A stretch of DNA of 64,000 nt from Sambucus nigra (GCA_949130495.1 OX422214.1:249120187-249184186); one strand, 5' to 3'. Positions 45,627 through 58,789 are shown, counted from the first letter of the stretch. Translations and numbers: made by a program. Notes: generated from the sequence alone by a model not told the origin.

Positions 45627-48600
45627 ACGGAATTTCGTCCCGAAATTCGGAAAAGTAGGCATACCTTGAAAAATTAGGTATCCTCCAGTACTCAAAACAA
45701 AATACAAAGAAAGGCTCAATCACTACAGCCCTCGCTTCACAACAAGCTTGTTGAACACTCTTGACACTTTATAAGTTATAGGGTTACACCTCAATAAATG
45801 CACCTCACGTTGTGCTCTTACTAAAAAATATTCAAATAGGAATAGCCTAAACATCATTGGCCGCATTATCTCAATATTATTGTGAGTTCGCACCTCACTT
45901 TGTATTAACTCCCGCGTTTATCTAAACACAGAACACCCATCCTCAGAGAAAACATAGAACATCTGACTACTCTTGTTCGTTATTCAAATCTTTGTTCCCG
46001 ACGGTGTGACTTTTACAAAATAAAAAGCCACATAAAAGAGGTGGTGGTTATCCCATATAGTTATGGGACTCTAACTTCTGACTGATCCAAAACTCTGATA
46101 ATCCGCTCACCTCTAAACATCCAGAGGAAGAATGGTAAGGTTTATCCACACAAAACCTCAGTAAGCACCTTGTCCACTATAAATAAGTACAGGTGCTTTC
46201 ACACAACTCTACTATTAGGTAACATCCTCTCCCTATTACCATATTATACTTCACTTACTAGCTATGCCCGTTGTGGAAATGAAATGATCGCAATGAGTCC
46301 AAAATTACTTTCATATAGTTCCACCCGTAGTGAATCACCTTGCACCTACTTCTCGGGCTATAGGTGAGACACCCTTCTCAAAACGAAGTGTTATCCGCAC
46401 TACTTCCTGATACCCCTGTTGAAGATGGATTTTGGGGATCTCACCCTAGTTCATAATAATACTGGGTAGGACCACATATCGGCGCGTTCACTATCTAATA
46501 GTGTAAATCACCCAAGGATATAACAATTTCTTTCCTTCTGGACAACCTGTCCCACACATTCGAGGGAACTCATTACTTATCCATAAGTTGGAAACCCCTA
46601 AAAGAAATTTACCAACTTGACTCTTCTATCACTGGAATCGTCGGCTAGATACAAAGTTATATGGCTGATCATCTGACCCCAACCGATCTACTACTTACTA
46701 TACCTCTTTCAACACCGACTTTCACTTATAATTCTTCGCGTTAAGTGGTACTTAATAACCCTCTTCTTCCCTCGGCATATACCAAAAGTTTTGACCTGTG
46801 CACTTTTCACCACGTTGTGCACATCAGGACTATACCTTATTGACATCCTCACTCTATTTACGCGTAAGCCACCCTCAACATTATATTGGGTGGAACTCCG
46901 ATCCAAATTGTCCATAATAGTTAAATATTTATCTTCTCAAGGGATACCCCCTTTTTAAATGGCTTCCCACTACCTTTCCACTAAGTTCGGACGTGCTACT
47001 CTGATTGTACATGAGTATACTGATTATAACATTCTCTTACGATGCTTAATCCATTATACCACTACTATTTTGTAATATCAGTATCACAAGTATAAATCTC
47101 ACCCATATCTGTCTCTTCTTTCGGCGATTATCACATCAGCAAACCAGGGTGTCTACACCCCTTATAACCCGTGCATACGGGTTTAAAAATCATATCAAGG
47201 TTCTAAAAAATGCGGGGCGTGATTGAGGCGTGGAGGCCAATCCTTAAGCCTTAGAGGCCTAGGCGAGCCTTAAGCGTAAAAAGGCGTTTAGGCCTTCTTA
47301 ATATATTTTAATATTTTCTAACCATAACAAGGCTATTAAAATACTAAAATTGTACATATCATAAAAATATGTCTGAATATATACAAATTAAAATACTATT
47401 TGATTGTTTTGGATGAGATAATGGTCCGATTTGTAAAAAAATTCTTTAAAAGGCGATTTCGTTTCACTAAAGCATTGTTGTTTTTAGAAAAAAGTGTGCC
47501 TTAAGGGTTTTACCAAGAATAAGGCATGAAAAGCGTAAGGCGGGGCGTTTCTCCTAAGACTTAAGCCTAGGTGGGTTTTTTAGAACAGTGCATCATATAC
47601 GCTTCATACGTACTCCAAATTCTTTATTGCCCCCGTATTCGCAATGTGGCTATACCACTTGGGCGTTCTCAATCACCCCCGAATTTGAAATTATAAATCC
47701 TCCTAAGCATCATTCCATCCTTCAACCCGCCAGAATAAAATAAAATTATCAGTACTTCCTCACCACACTACTGGCTCTACTGGCCTTATATCATAATTTA
47801 CCCTTTAACTTCAAGTTATAACTACATACTTCCCTAACGATCGAGGCATCCAAATCATGGACGAATGGCCAAACATCTCCTTACTACCAACCTTACGCTA
47901 AGTTTCATGCGTGGGATGTCTCGCAAAGCGAAATCTAAATAAGGAACCCCCCCGATACACTATTACCTAGCATTATCGGTCATCGGAATCCGTTAGTCCC
48001 TCAGTCCATAACATGTACCCCTATATTCCCATCTCTTTACAAAAAAGTTATATCTCCTTCTTCAATTACACTTGAACAAGGAACTTCTTCCGAAAGACGC
48101 TGTCTCTTAACATTGATGGTAATCACATTCCATAAACACCGTCAACATATAATCGGGGCTCTCCAAATCCTATCCCCAGACATACAATTATGAATATTAA
48201 CTTCCACGTCTCTACAGGGTGATATAACAATGAACTCTTCTTATTACCACATCCTGAGCGTTGATTATAATAACCAACTAAATCTGTACGTTGAACAGTA
48301 AGCCAAATACACTCTGAATCATATCAATTAAATCCCTACACATACTGGGATCAAATATCCGAGACTATTATACATTTTGAAGTCTCGATAATATATATAT
48401 ACATATACATAAATATATAAATGCGATCCCAGCCCTCTCGCAGATGGGGACTCGCCAGAACAAAACATTCTACACCAAGGTAGTAACCCCGATAGACTTG
48501 CAATAACCGCACATTATCGGTTAAATAATTATTATCAAACCATAATCAGGATAATATCATACTCGTATAACACAACACTAAAACGAGTAATTTCAATAAA

Positions 48601-50190
48601 GTGTATACCACTATCGATACACCCATTCATCCTCCACGGATAACACTAAAGGTAACCCCACTATACCAGGGAAAATATTCACATAAATAATAACATTGTC
48701 GATATACGCACTAAACTCGACTCTCGTGCGAATATAGCAGCAATAAAAAATGTAGTAACTCGTTCCTAACACATATAACACGCATCATCATCTGAGGATA
48801 TAACTCATACTTTTACCTTGCCAATTACCCTGGCTGCTCAAATGGTTCCTGGACTTAACACACCTGTCCGTACCAAATCAGAAATTTCAATAACTGTTGC
48901 CCTTGCTTGGCACCATACCCTTATCCCTATACTTGCTTCGTAAAAAATTTAAGGCACGGGTTTCACTCCCCACAATATACCTCTACATATACTCCACTTA
49001 TCTCCGGTCACACTGATCATGTTAGGGTTGTCCTTCTCTCGGACGTTGGTACTCTCAACTCTGATAACTACCTCTGTTGTTCCCTTAGCTTTGATGGTCC
49101 TAAGGAACACGTTACTGGCTCGACAACTCTTACTGAAATCACCATCACTCGGTAATAATTCAGTTATCCGAATCATTTAAACGGGTCCCCTAATGGGTCT
49201 CCCCCTTGTGTTGCTTCACCAACGCCGTTTCCCCCAATCTTACTCTATCTAAATTCTTCGATTCTTGTAGCTCCCCACACAAGGAAGCGTTTATCTCCAT
49301 GTTAACAAAATGCGACATTGTTACCATCTACATTGACCGTCCAAGCAGAATTCCGCAGAAGTGCTAACAATTCTTTTTGTAAGTTAATTTTCCTCTTTAA
49401 TGTCCTCTTCTCCAGTGCACCTACTTCATCCGGTGTAAGGTTCGCTAATTAATTAAATTTCTTTTCACAAAGTGACCTATGTCCAACCATCTTGTGTAAG
49501 TTCTAAACAACGTTCGCATCTCATCCTGAACATCTGATGAAGGAACTTATGGTCAAACCATACGTATGCGCCTTCTCTTGACAAAACATTCCACTTCTAA
49601 GTGTGGTGGTTACCTTTCACCATTGTAACTCTGTTGTTAAGAGCCAAGAAAAAATTTACCCCAAATTTTCACTCCCGATTAGCCATACTCCGACATATAC
49701 CCAATCCTTTGGATATTTTACCTTCGTTGGCTAAAACACGCCATTTTTGCATTTCTAGTATTTCGACTGCTGGTTCTCTTCAATGTTTCGTCTGACTCTC
49801 TTCCATTTCAACCTTGTTGGGTGAGTTTAATTTGACCCCATTTTTTACTATAGTGGTTCCTGAAAGTCATATGTTGTGACTTAGCCGTCTTTACCATCGT
49901 GGCCTTCCGTGCTATAATAGGGGTGACCTCAACTACGGTCATCATTCTTAAATATACCTTATAATCTCAACTGAGCTTTGCCTCCTGATGTTCGCCCAAA
50001 TTCCATGACATACTGCATTGTTCGACACACGAACATACTGGAATGCAAATAGGACTCACTATCATATACATTATAGGAGGAGAATGAAATCTCACCAAAG
50101 AAATCAGCAATCCTAAACATAGGGCTCTATATCAAAGAAAGCTATGCTGGAAGCATAATAATCCGCACAGATCCTAATGGACACTAGAAC
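45627..50190 (-). pseudogene. Internal region of the gypsy element, gag-pol decayed beyond recognition
   Basis: About 4.6 kb, homologous at its 3' end to 11150-12309. Around 48810-48930 it also resembles 63430-63540 of the other gypsy element (CCTTGCCAATTACCCTGGCT). I could not identify protease, RT, RNase H, integrase or chromodomain motifs. It contains a 57 bp block also found in LTRs (47905-47960) and a hAT-type MITE (47196-47590). Confidence 0.6.
47196..47590. mobile_element. GC-rich-ended hAT-type MITE, 395 bp
   Basis: Ends CAAGGTTCTAAAAAA and, inverted, CACTGTTCTAAAAAA (13 of 15). The 8 bp flanks are AATCATAT and CATCATAT (7 of 8). Inside the ends are GGCGTGATTGAGGCG and AAGGCGGGGCG type motifs, linking it to 17461-18450 and 25515-26676. 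Confidence 0.85.
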
Positions 50191-50207
50191 CTGATGCTCT
50201 GATACCA
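50191..50207 (-). other. Primer binding site for tRNA-iMet
   Basis: On the minus strand TGGTATCAGAGCATCAG starts 2 bp after the LTR end. It identifies the LTR at 50210-53238 as the 5' LTR. Confidence 0.92.
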
Positions 50208-50209
50208 CC

Positions 50210-53200
50210 TGTGACACCCCGACTAATTAAATACCGGGTAGCTACTCTTTTATGAAATTAATACAGAACATCAAGTTGGTTCAGTCTTAGCATCACTATC
50301 GAAAATATTTAATTTATTACGCGCCACCTAATATTTAAAAAGAGAGAGGCCAAATTTTATTAATTAAATTAACAATAACCAAGTAATTAAATCAACAACC
50401 ATCAATCGCATAAATAATCTCATGTGAATAACCAACGAAATGAAATAAACTGAGTTTGGAGTAAACACTCCAATGATAATAATACCAGAGTAAATAAAAA
50501 TCCCTATACAAGAGTCTGAATAAAGCAACATCTGAAATAATGAAAGTCTGTATCTACAATATCTTGATAAGAGTAGGCACCATGCCCTAACTGATATGAA
50601 TGACCCTGAAGGAACCAAGGATAAATGTGGACGCGTCTAATACCAAGATCATGTAGCTTCCACAAAAGCTACAACACGTCATTAGAATGGAACTCTTATG
50701 CTTGGTGTTCCTGTGGCTGGGAACCTAAAATGTTTTTACAAAACAAAAATAGATTTGGAGGGAAACGGGTCAGAGCCCGAGGTGAAAACAGTTTAAAAAT
50801 ATAGCAAGTGTTTAAATTACAATTAAACAACACATATTATAAACATTTAGTTGCATACTCTCACATGAGTTTCTCACATCTCAACTAATGTGCACGCCTA
50901 ACGTATACCCTTAACCCATCCTAGTTATACCGCTAACTAACTAGTCTGTACCACTCCTGCTTTCGCATTCTAACATGGGGTATCTACTCGTAACACCCAA
51001 ATAAGTCATATTCATAACCCATATTCACATTCATTAAATTACTTATCTCAAGTGTTAATTAAATTCTCAGATTCTTAGTCCATTCATATATCTTAGTTAT
51101 TCACATCTACTAAGCAACAATGAACCAGTAACAAGTACATATATAAATCACTCTCAGTATATATATACATATAAGGCACCCCTAGGCTAAGCTGCGGTGT
51201 ACGCATACTCTGCTATCAAATCCATGTACATCACGTACGTAAGGATCACATGTTCCGAATCACTCAGGAATCATCTCAATACAAATCACACATATTGAAG
51301 GCGAATATAGTTCACGTACCCATGGGTCATGCACATACCTACGCTCCTATGATCAGCTGACTTATCAACTCACAAATAAGTCATTCACAGTCCTATGTCC
51401 TTAAGGTACCAATATAAATCTCCCCGAAGGCACTCAAAGATAAGATGGCCCTTTTTTCGAAAACCAACCTCCCGTGATAGCAAGTATGGTAGGTATGTCA
51501 TACACATAAGAAATCCATACACTAGGCATTCACACAACCTAAGTAATCATATTTCAATATAGGTATTCACACATTCCATCTAGTAAGTCTGGTACGTAGC
51601 AAGTTTATCTCGAACATCATATGTAATATATATTTAGCTTGATAACTCTCTTGTCTTATCAATTTGAGTACTTAAACCTATCCCAAAAGGTTACTAGGTC
51701 TCCTATTAGTTTATAATGTTATCTCAGTAACTTAAAGTCCCTTTGTTACTGTTCTTATCCTTACATCATCATTAATTCCCATTATAGTTTCAATTCTAAT
51801 GATTTATATCCGTACCTCACTCGCTAGACCCTCGTAAGCAATAGCATTCAATTCTATAAGGTAAACCATTTTTTCGGGCATCAACTAAGACCATACTGAC
51901 CTTAACTAAGTCCCACAATATTAAATTAATCACCCTAAGAATCAATATCGTCCTTGTAATTTTCATTAAACCTTAAGGGAAAATAATTACCAAAAATTAG
52001 AAGAGGTTGATCGATCGAAGAAAAGGATCGATCGATCAATCATCGATCGATCATCGATCGATCAACATTCTTGGGACGATCGATCGATCGATGAAGCAGG
52101 TATTTGCCCAGAATTCTTTTCAACAGTTACGGGTTCTTCCATTTTACACCCCAAATCCTCCATTACAACGTCCCAAACTCCCAAGAAAGTTCACTAATCA
52201 TCCTACTAATATATTATCATAATCTTTAACGTATTAGAATCATTAAATCATCATGGATCATTAGTTTCTTGGATCAAAACACCCAATTTTCATAAAAACC
52301 CTATTTCTTCTATTTCCTTTAAGATCTTCATATAACTCAACATAAATTCACAATTCCCTACACATGGATCATGGTTTCATAACTAGTATATGCCCAAAAG
52401 TTTATCTACACGAAGCCTACCCATATTCCATGTTTAATTCTCCAATTTCACAAGTAATTCACTTATTTAGGATAAATCATCAAATCTAAACTATCATGTA
52501 AAATATATGCTTTGAATCATTGCAAGATAAATCACTTCCCTCTGATTAGAAGTTCTGATCCGTTGATGATGGTATTGGTTGGTTCTCCCTCTCTTTACGA
52601 TCACAAATTCGGCGATGGTGGTGGTGTGTGGTGGTTGTTTTGCCTTGGAAACCCTTGGAATTCTCCTGAAACCCTCTCTTTCTTCTTACGTTACTCTCTC
52701 TTGTGTTTAACAAATAAAGGCCCTAATAATCGTAGGTGTTGGCTGATAAATAAAACCTAAATTTCGTATGTCACTATTCACCAAAAATAGGAATGACTAA
52801 AATAACCTGTCGAGTTGCCGGTTAGGCCTAAAAATGTCTCGGGATCCAAACTAAGCCCCCGACTAGTATTTTCTGACTATCTCAACCCTTCCGAGCACGT
52901 TGGCGAGCTCAAAATGATCATACAGATGAAATAAAAATAAAATATTTTTAAATCCATTAAATTCGGTCCTGACATGATTGTCACGCGCGTTCCAACTTAA
53001 TTACTGAAACTACCGTATTTTTAACTCACGATAATTTTAATAAATTCAATAATCACATATTACCTTAATCACTCAATAATATTCAACATTATCATTATAT
53101 TTAAATACTAACTCTCGTCTCGCTAGTTATTTAAATCCGAATTAATTTTTAATTAATTATCCCAAATCAATTTAATTAATCTCATAATTAAAAGCCATAA

Positions 53201-53238
53201 TCTCATAATTAAAAGCCATGAAATTACGGGGTATTACA
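50210..53238 (-). repeat. 5' LTR of the complete gypsy element
   Basis: Boundaries TGTGACACCCC and GTATTACA. It has the CGGGTCAGAGCCCGAG hairpin (50766-50781) and a palindrome cluster (52008-52100). The leader motif at 52521-52540 has a changed donor (GGAAGT), so this 5' LTR may no longer supply the putative splice site. Confidence 0.92.
52008..52100. repeat. TCGATCGA palindrome cluster
   Basis: Same position as in the sister LTR but with more ATCGATCG units, showing copy-number change since insertion. Confidence 0.85.
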
Positions 53239-55010
53239 ATTCGGTCCTTATCTTCACCCTTTAAAATTTGTTACACAGAATCCCACTATTAAATTTAACA
53301 CCCTTCATTAAATTTAATATTCGGTAATTTATTTTGTATCTCTATACTAAATTAAATTGGCTACCCCGTGCCTAACTCCCGTAGTACTCCGCCTAAAAAT
53401 ATTCGAGTCACAGCCCTGATTCTTAGTTCCATAAGTATTAACTTACGTTCATATTTTTATTCAAGATACTAAGCAGATCTCAATGTAACCCTATCCTAAT
53501 TTCATCCAAAATTTCCATTCGAATCCGTTCATATATTTTCGAGTGTTGTTTATCCTAAACACTCTAAATCCATAACCCGAATTCATTCCCAACCAATTCC
53601 AAGGTAAAAATAATGTTCATTAATATTTTTCAGAGTCCTACAGTCATCTACGAACATCCCTAAGTAATACAGATTTGATTTATCACAAAGGATTTCGGTT
53701 TCAGGCACCCTTCCGTAATAAATTCATAATTAATTCAAAAAAATCAGAAAAATACGAAACTGGCGGCCACGCGTTCATAATGAAAAGATCTATCTCCATT
53801 TCCAAAACCATAGTCGTTTGAACGAGATAATAATATCTCTCAATCGAGATATTAATCTCATTTGAACGACTTTCAGTATCATTCGAACGACCTGCATGTC
53901 ACTTGAACGATGGCCCAGATCGCTTGAGCGACCCTGTGTCTTCTTCTCATTCCGTTCTCAATTTCAATTATTCCAAGATTATAATTTCCAAACCCAGAAG
54001 CATACGAAAACCCAGAATTCATAACCCATCTGACATAATTAAACCTAAATGAAATTCATACTTGTTACCCATATTTAACTACTTACATCATCCATAACCA
54101 AATTTATTTCACAACATGAGGTATTTATTAAGGGATCTAGATCATAATTTCATTCCATTAATTAGCAATGACATCTATACATCAATTAGTCAGATATCCC
54201 AAATTTAACTATAAAAACCTTACGGATTCTACCGTCAATTTTTCAGATTTATGATACCTAAATTTTTGAAAAAAATTTAAGATACATTAAATTTAGTCCT
54301 CTATATGCATTATTCATCATCAAATCAGTAATACTCAAACCTAAATCCCAAAAGTTAAGGGGCAATTATAATGCATCAAGAAATAAATTGGAAATATAAA
54401 TTAAGCAAGAGAAATCTTACCTGTTTATTGTGATAGGTGATTTCTTCCTTGAATTCTTTGTTCTTCCTCCTCTTATGCCTTTGTTCCTCTCTCTCTTGAA
54501 GTGGGGTTGTTAGGGTTAGGTTATGATTAGTAGTGGGGAATTATTTCTCTTCATCCTAATCTTATATTTGACCCAATTCTCGAGTTGGACATATAACTCC
54601 ATTTTTGGACCCCCAAATGTGCTCGAATACATGCCCAGACTAGCCCAAAAGTTTCCCAACTCACATACCTATAACTCGTGGCCATTTCTAAAGGTTTAAA
54701 ACACCTAAACGAACCTCTAACACTTCCCAAAATTCGTTCCAATTATTTATATTTCACTTAGGCATTTTTATTATGTTTAAACGACATGCGCCCGTAAATT
54801 TATTTATGTGTGATTTATTTTTCACTAGCAAGCCCATTATGTTAAATTGAGTTTTGTATTTATATAACAATGAATAAATATTTATTTCAAATTTAAATTT
54901 TTACTCATTAAATTTAAATTCTCCTAATTTAATTTATTCTAAAACTAAATCCGAAATCATTAAATTTATTTATGTCGTAATATCTTATTCTGAAAATACG
55001 GGGTATTACA
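53239..55010 (-). repeat. Older gypsy LTR, right piece (5' start of the LTR)
   Basis: On the minus strand it begins TGTAATACCCCGTATTTTC at 55010. It has a leader motif AG/GTAAGATTTCTCTTGC (54405-54422), a TATA-like ATATAAG near 54566, and a cluster of TTTGAACGA/ATTCGAACGA palindromes (53810-53945). It joins 41059-42583 across the inserted element. Confidence 0.75.
53810..53945. repeat. TTCGAA/TTTGAA palindrome cluster
   Basis: Six or more copies of CGTTYGAACGA-like palindromes, decayed, at 1.07-1.2 kb from the LTR start. The core is like the Sirevirus-like LTR motif and unlike the other gypsy families here. Confidence 0.65.
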
Positions 55011-55249
55011 TTTCCCATTTTGTTAACTCCTCACCGATTTAAAATGAAAGTGAAACTTTTAGAAAAACGTGCACATGTGTGTTTAACCAAAATCAATTCA
55101 CATTTTACTAAAAGGTTATAGTCTTCCAACTTTAATGTGAATGCATGGCAATGGAAGTCTTCAATGAGTGGCGGTGCATGCTATTCAAAGTTTATGTAAA
55201 GCTAAACTAAACAAATGAATGCGCCTCACTCACAACGAATCAAGTCTAT
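55011..55249. other. Short unassigned spacer
   Basis: Between two LTR pieces. AAAATGGGAAA on the minus strand next to 55010 could be a weak polypurine tract; no gene. Confidence 0.4.
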
Positions 55250-55440
55250 TGTAACACCACGCCTATTTTAACCATGGGTGATCAGTCATTTATCAAAATA
55301 AATAGGAATCTCATTTGGTTCATTCTTATTATCACTGTCAAAACTTTTTTAAATTACTAACAACTTGTGTTAAATTAAGCCGGTGTCAAATTTTATCTTT
55401 CATTACTATATAACAACACGTGAAAATTTTAAAATAATTG
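55250..55440 (-). repeat. 3'-end fragment of another gypsy LTR
   Basis: Begins TGTAACACCACGCC and continues with GGTTCATTCTTATTATCACTGTC, aligned with the GGTTCAGTCTTAGCATCAC segment of the gypsy LTRs. It is cut at 55440 by the copia LTR. Confidence 0.65.
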
Positions 55441-56623
55441 TGAGGATAAATTTCCAATTGATTAATTTATTTGTAATTGACTAAATTCCAGAACAAAACA
55501 AGTTTGAGTCATAGGAAAGTTTTTACTTATCGCGATTCTCCTAGCCTATGACGTTGTATTAAAGACGCAGCGACCAAGCTTCAAATATAGATCATGTTAT
55601 GTTTTATTGGTGCACGTTTCACGTCTTCATATCATATTACATTTCGAATATCTCTCAGGTATGAACGCATATTGTTTATGGGATTCAAAAATAGTTTTAA
55701 TGATCGATAATTTATTTAAATGATTTTAAATATTTTTAAAATGTTTATTCCGAGTTTATCTCATGTTGAGAGTCGTATGAAACATCACTTCTAGTTTAAA
55801 TGGTTCAAACAACATTGCAATTGTTCAAACGATATTGCAGTGTCGTTTAAATAACATGGTGAGTCATTCAAATGACATAGCCATATCGTTCGAACGACAT
55901 AGTGATATGGTTCAAATGACTTGTCCCCTCAAGTTTATTATTTAAGGCATTTTTCTCAGATTTTCGTTAATGGAGAACATAAAAATCAGAACAGAACCTA
56001 TACGTTTTCTGCAGTTTATTTACAAAGCTTTTCAAAGCATAAAACCATCCTTATAGTTTCAAGATCCGATCTTTCATAAACATATACAATAGAGATATTG
56101 CATTTGCACCAATTGGAGTTTATGCATCGTTATTGAATAATTGGTTTTGTCATTTTACGGTGAAGAAGCGGTGGACTCCGTGTTCCTAATAGTAGACTGT
56201 TGTTAAAGTTGTTCTGTGGATACCGAGGTATGCGTAGACTCATGTGTTGTGGACTTTGTGTGGAATGATTTCTACGTGGCACTGTGTAGGAGTGGTTGAA
56301 GCATAGAAGAGCGTCAAGGCTTGTGGGAGTCGAGTCGTTGTGTAAGTCTACTGTTTGTACCTTATAAAACCACATCATTGTGATTATTTGTCTTAGACCA
56401 TCCGAGGTTTTTTCCCTTAGTGGTTTTCTCGTACGTCGGCGTTGTGGACTTTACTTTATTTGACTTGCTTAAATAACGCTAGATGCATGCTTAGGTTTAA
56501 AAAGATAAAAATAGTTTAAGTAAAATTTGGTTCACACACTTGGTGCGTAATTAAAATTGGAATTTTGAAAAAATTAAAAAAAATTGTTTACCTAAAGAAC
56601 ACATAAGAAAAGGGACGTTTACA
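55441..56623 (+). repeat. 5' LTR of a second Sirevirus-like element
   Basis: TGAGGATAAATTTCCAATTG through ...GTTTACA. It shares ordered similarity with 9469-10760, including TTTGAGTCATAGGA, CTATGACG and AAGACG. It has the decayed palindromes GTTCAAAC/TTCGAACGACA at 55795-55930 and a shorter 3' part. Confidence 0.8.
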
Positions 56624-56626
56624 AAT

Positions 56627-56639
56627 TGTTATCAGAGCT
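56627..56639 (+). other. Primer binding site, slightly decayed
   Basis: TGTTATCAGAGCT, 3 bp after the LTR, differs at two positions from the site at 1855. Confidence 0.75.
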
Positions 56640-57755
56640 AGAAATACTATTTTAATGTGTTTGTGATCCCGTATCTTTAGGTGGCATTTGTTTTGTCTCT
56701 TGGCTTGTTTTGAAAATTCTCGTTTTAAAAAAGCTTTGGAAATTTTACAAACTGTTCAAAATCAAAGAGATATGATTCGTGAGAAGTTTGGTGCCTTATA
56801 TGGTTCTTTTTAAAAATTATAATTGTCCAAGAAAGAGAGTGATGATAGGATCCGATTTTTAGAGAAAGAATTGGAGGACTATAAAAATTGTAAGGTTAAC
56901 GTTTGTGATGTTGAAGAAAATATTTTAATTAACGGTTTAAGGCATGTGAGAAAACTCTTAGGGACAATTTTACGTCAATTAAGGGGTAGAGAGAGATAAC
57001 CTTATAGGATTGATTGAAATATGAAGAAGGAGTCCCTAAAACTGGAAGAGTCTAATTCCTTGCTTGAGTCTAAAGTTTTGATATTTAAAGATGATTTAAA
57101 AGACTTGAGTAGTGTGTGTAATAATGTACTGGCTCGTCTTGTTCTAATGCTTATGTTTTCAAAGCCAAGACCATTGTTTGTTTTAGAGGGTCAACCATAT
57201 CCAAGGACGTTAGAAAAGGTTAACTCGTAGTTAACCTTCCTTCCGGTTACACATGTTCACATTATGGTAGGAAAGGTCACCTTAGAGCGCTTTGTTTTGA
57301 TCTTGGAATATGTCATAGGAAGTTGAAGTCTATTGTTCCTCTTATTCCTGAAACCCGACGCGTTAGATATACATCTATTTGGGTTAGGAAATCCTTGCTA
57401 GAGATGCTAGTTGTTAGACTTGTTGGTTCTCACATGCTTGCAGATAATGCGTAACACACTGTTTTTATGGATGATTGCTTGCATGGTTTGTTTGGCATAC
57501 CTTAATAATTACTTCATGATATACATTTATTTATAGTGTTATCGCATGTGTATCGTTTGTATTTTATTTTTCTTTTGTTTAGTCTTATGAGAAAAAAGCA
57601 AAAAAGATTTTTCTTTTGATATTTTTTTTGAAAAATACAAAAAAAAAAATAGTTTTTATATATTTTTCGAAAATACAAAAAAGATTTTGTTTTTTTAGTC
57701 AGAAATATTGTTGAAAAAACTCAAAAAGATTTTGATTTTTGTGTTGTGAGTTTAC
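56640..57755 (+). pseudogene. Second Sirevirus-like element: coiled coil and knuckle only, no gag N-terminus
   Basis: The reading begins almost at once in a coiled-coil region (about 56735-57140, including SKKESDDRIRFLEKELEDYK). It then passes to a degraded knuckle (HYGRKGHLRALCF at about 57254) and an IWVRKSLLE tail like 7165-7473. The UBN2-like Gag domain found at 1917-2630 is absent. Several frameshifts and stops are present. 57474-57755 is the A- and T-rich post-gag segment. The gypsy element at 57756 truncates it. Confidence 0.75.
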
Positions 57756-58596
57756 TGTGACAACCTGCCTACTAAAATTATAGGTGGCCAGCCCAATACT
57801 CTAATAATCACAGGAATCATAGATGGTCCATCCTTAGCACCACTGTCGATTAAAATAATAGTACGAGATAACCACCAATCATTTTAGGAAACGATCTGTC
57901 AAATTTAAATTTTTGAAAGAAAAAGGAAAACACTTAGACAATCCCATTTGCAAAACGGTGGATATAAAAAATCAACGAGTACATGAATAACAAAGTACTA
58001 AATAATCACCGAATAAGCTGTAGGTGAACAGACCAATACAATTAGTTACACCGAGTATTACACATTAAATATTACATTGTAATAAATGAGTGCAATGCAT
58101 GGGCAACACGCCCGAATAAATAAACTGAACATAACTAGAGTACAATGGAAAGAAGCGTCTAACACAAATAGCTTATAACATCTGCAATATGTTATAGCTC
58201 CATTGCAACTGGAATGGAAATGTAAATACGGGTGTCCATGTGGTAGAGCACCTGTACGGCAAGGAGTACATGCAAAAACAACGAAATATAGACGGGTCAG
58301 GGCCCGGTTTGATATGATTCCCATGTGACTAAAATGCATGACAGTTAAGTGCGTAATTCTCTCGCAAATAACATAATATTTCTCACCTCTCAACTAAAGG
58401 CACAACCTAGCGCAATATCATGAGATGCTATAGTTAACCCAAGTACTAAGGGCTAACTTCTCCCCAGTCTCAGCACTATGCCCTATTCGTGCGTGGGGTG
58501 TCTCGTAAAGCAAAATTCAAATAAGGAACCCCCTCTCCCCCCGATACACTACTACTTAGACAAGGTTGATCGTTAAGATCCATTAGACCCTCAGCA

Positions 58597-58631
<35 letters not shown>

Positions 58632-58789
58632 TGGGAGGTTTCATCTACAGCTACTCAAGGAGATATAAATAAATCCATTCACCTTCTAAAGGCACAGTTC
58701 CTAATTTCTTTAGGAATTACATATATGGTAATTCATTTTATCAAATGCTTACCAATTAAGTCTCATTTCCAAAACCTTCTTTACCAAAT

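Larger units (their letters stand above)
42584..53238 (-). mobile_element. Complete gypsy (Tekay/Del-like) element with matching TSDs
   Basis: Two LTRs of about 3.03 kb (42584-45610 and 50210-53238), a tRNA-iMet primer site next to the right LTR and a polypurine tract next to the left LTR show a minus-strand element of 10,655 bp. It is flanked by ATTCG on both sides (42579-42583 and 53239-53243). The internal region is only 4.6 kb and has no reading frame longer than about 85 codons, so gag-pol is decayed or absent. By eye the first 330 bp of the two LTRs differ at about 26 positions. Confidence 0.92.
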
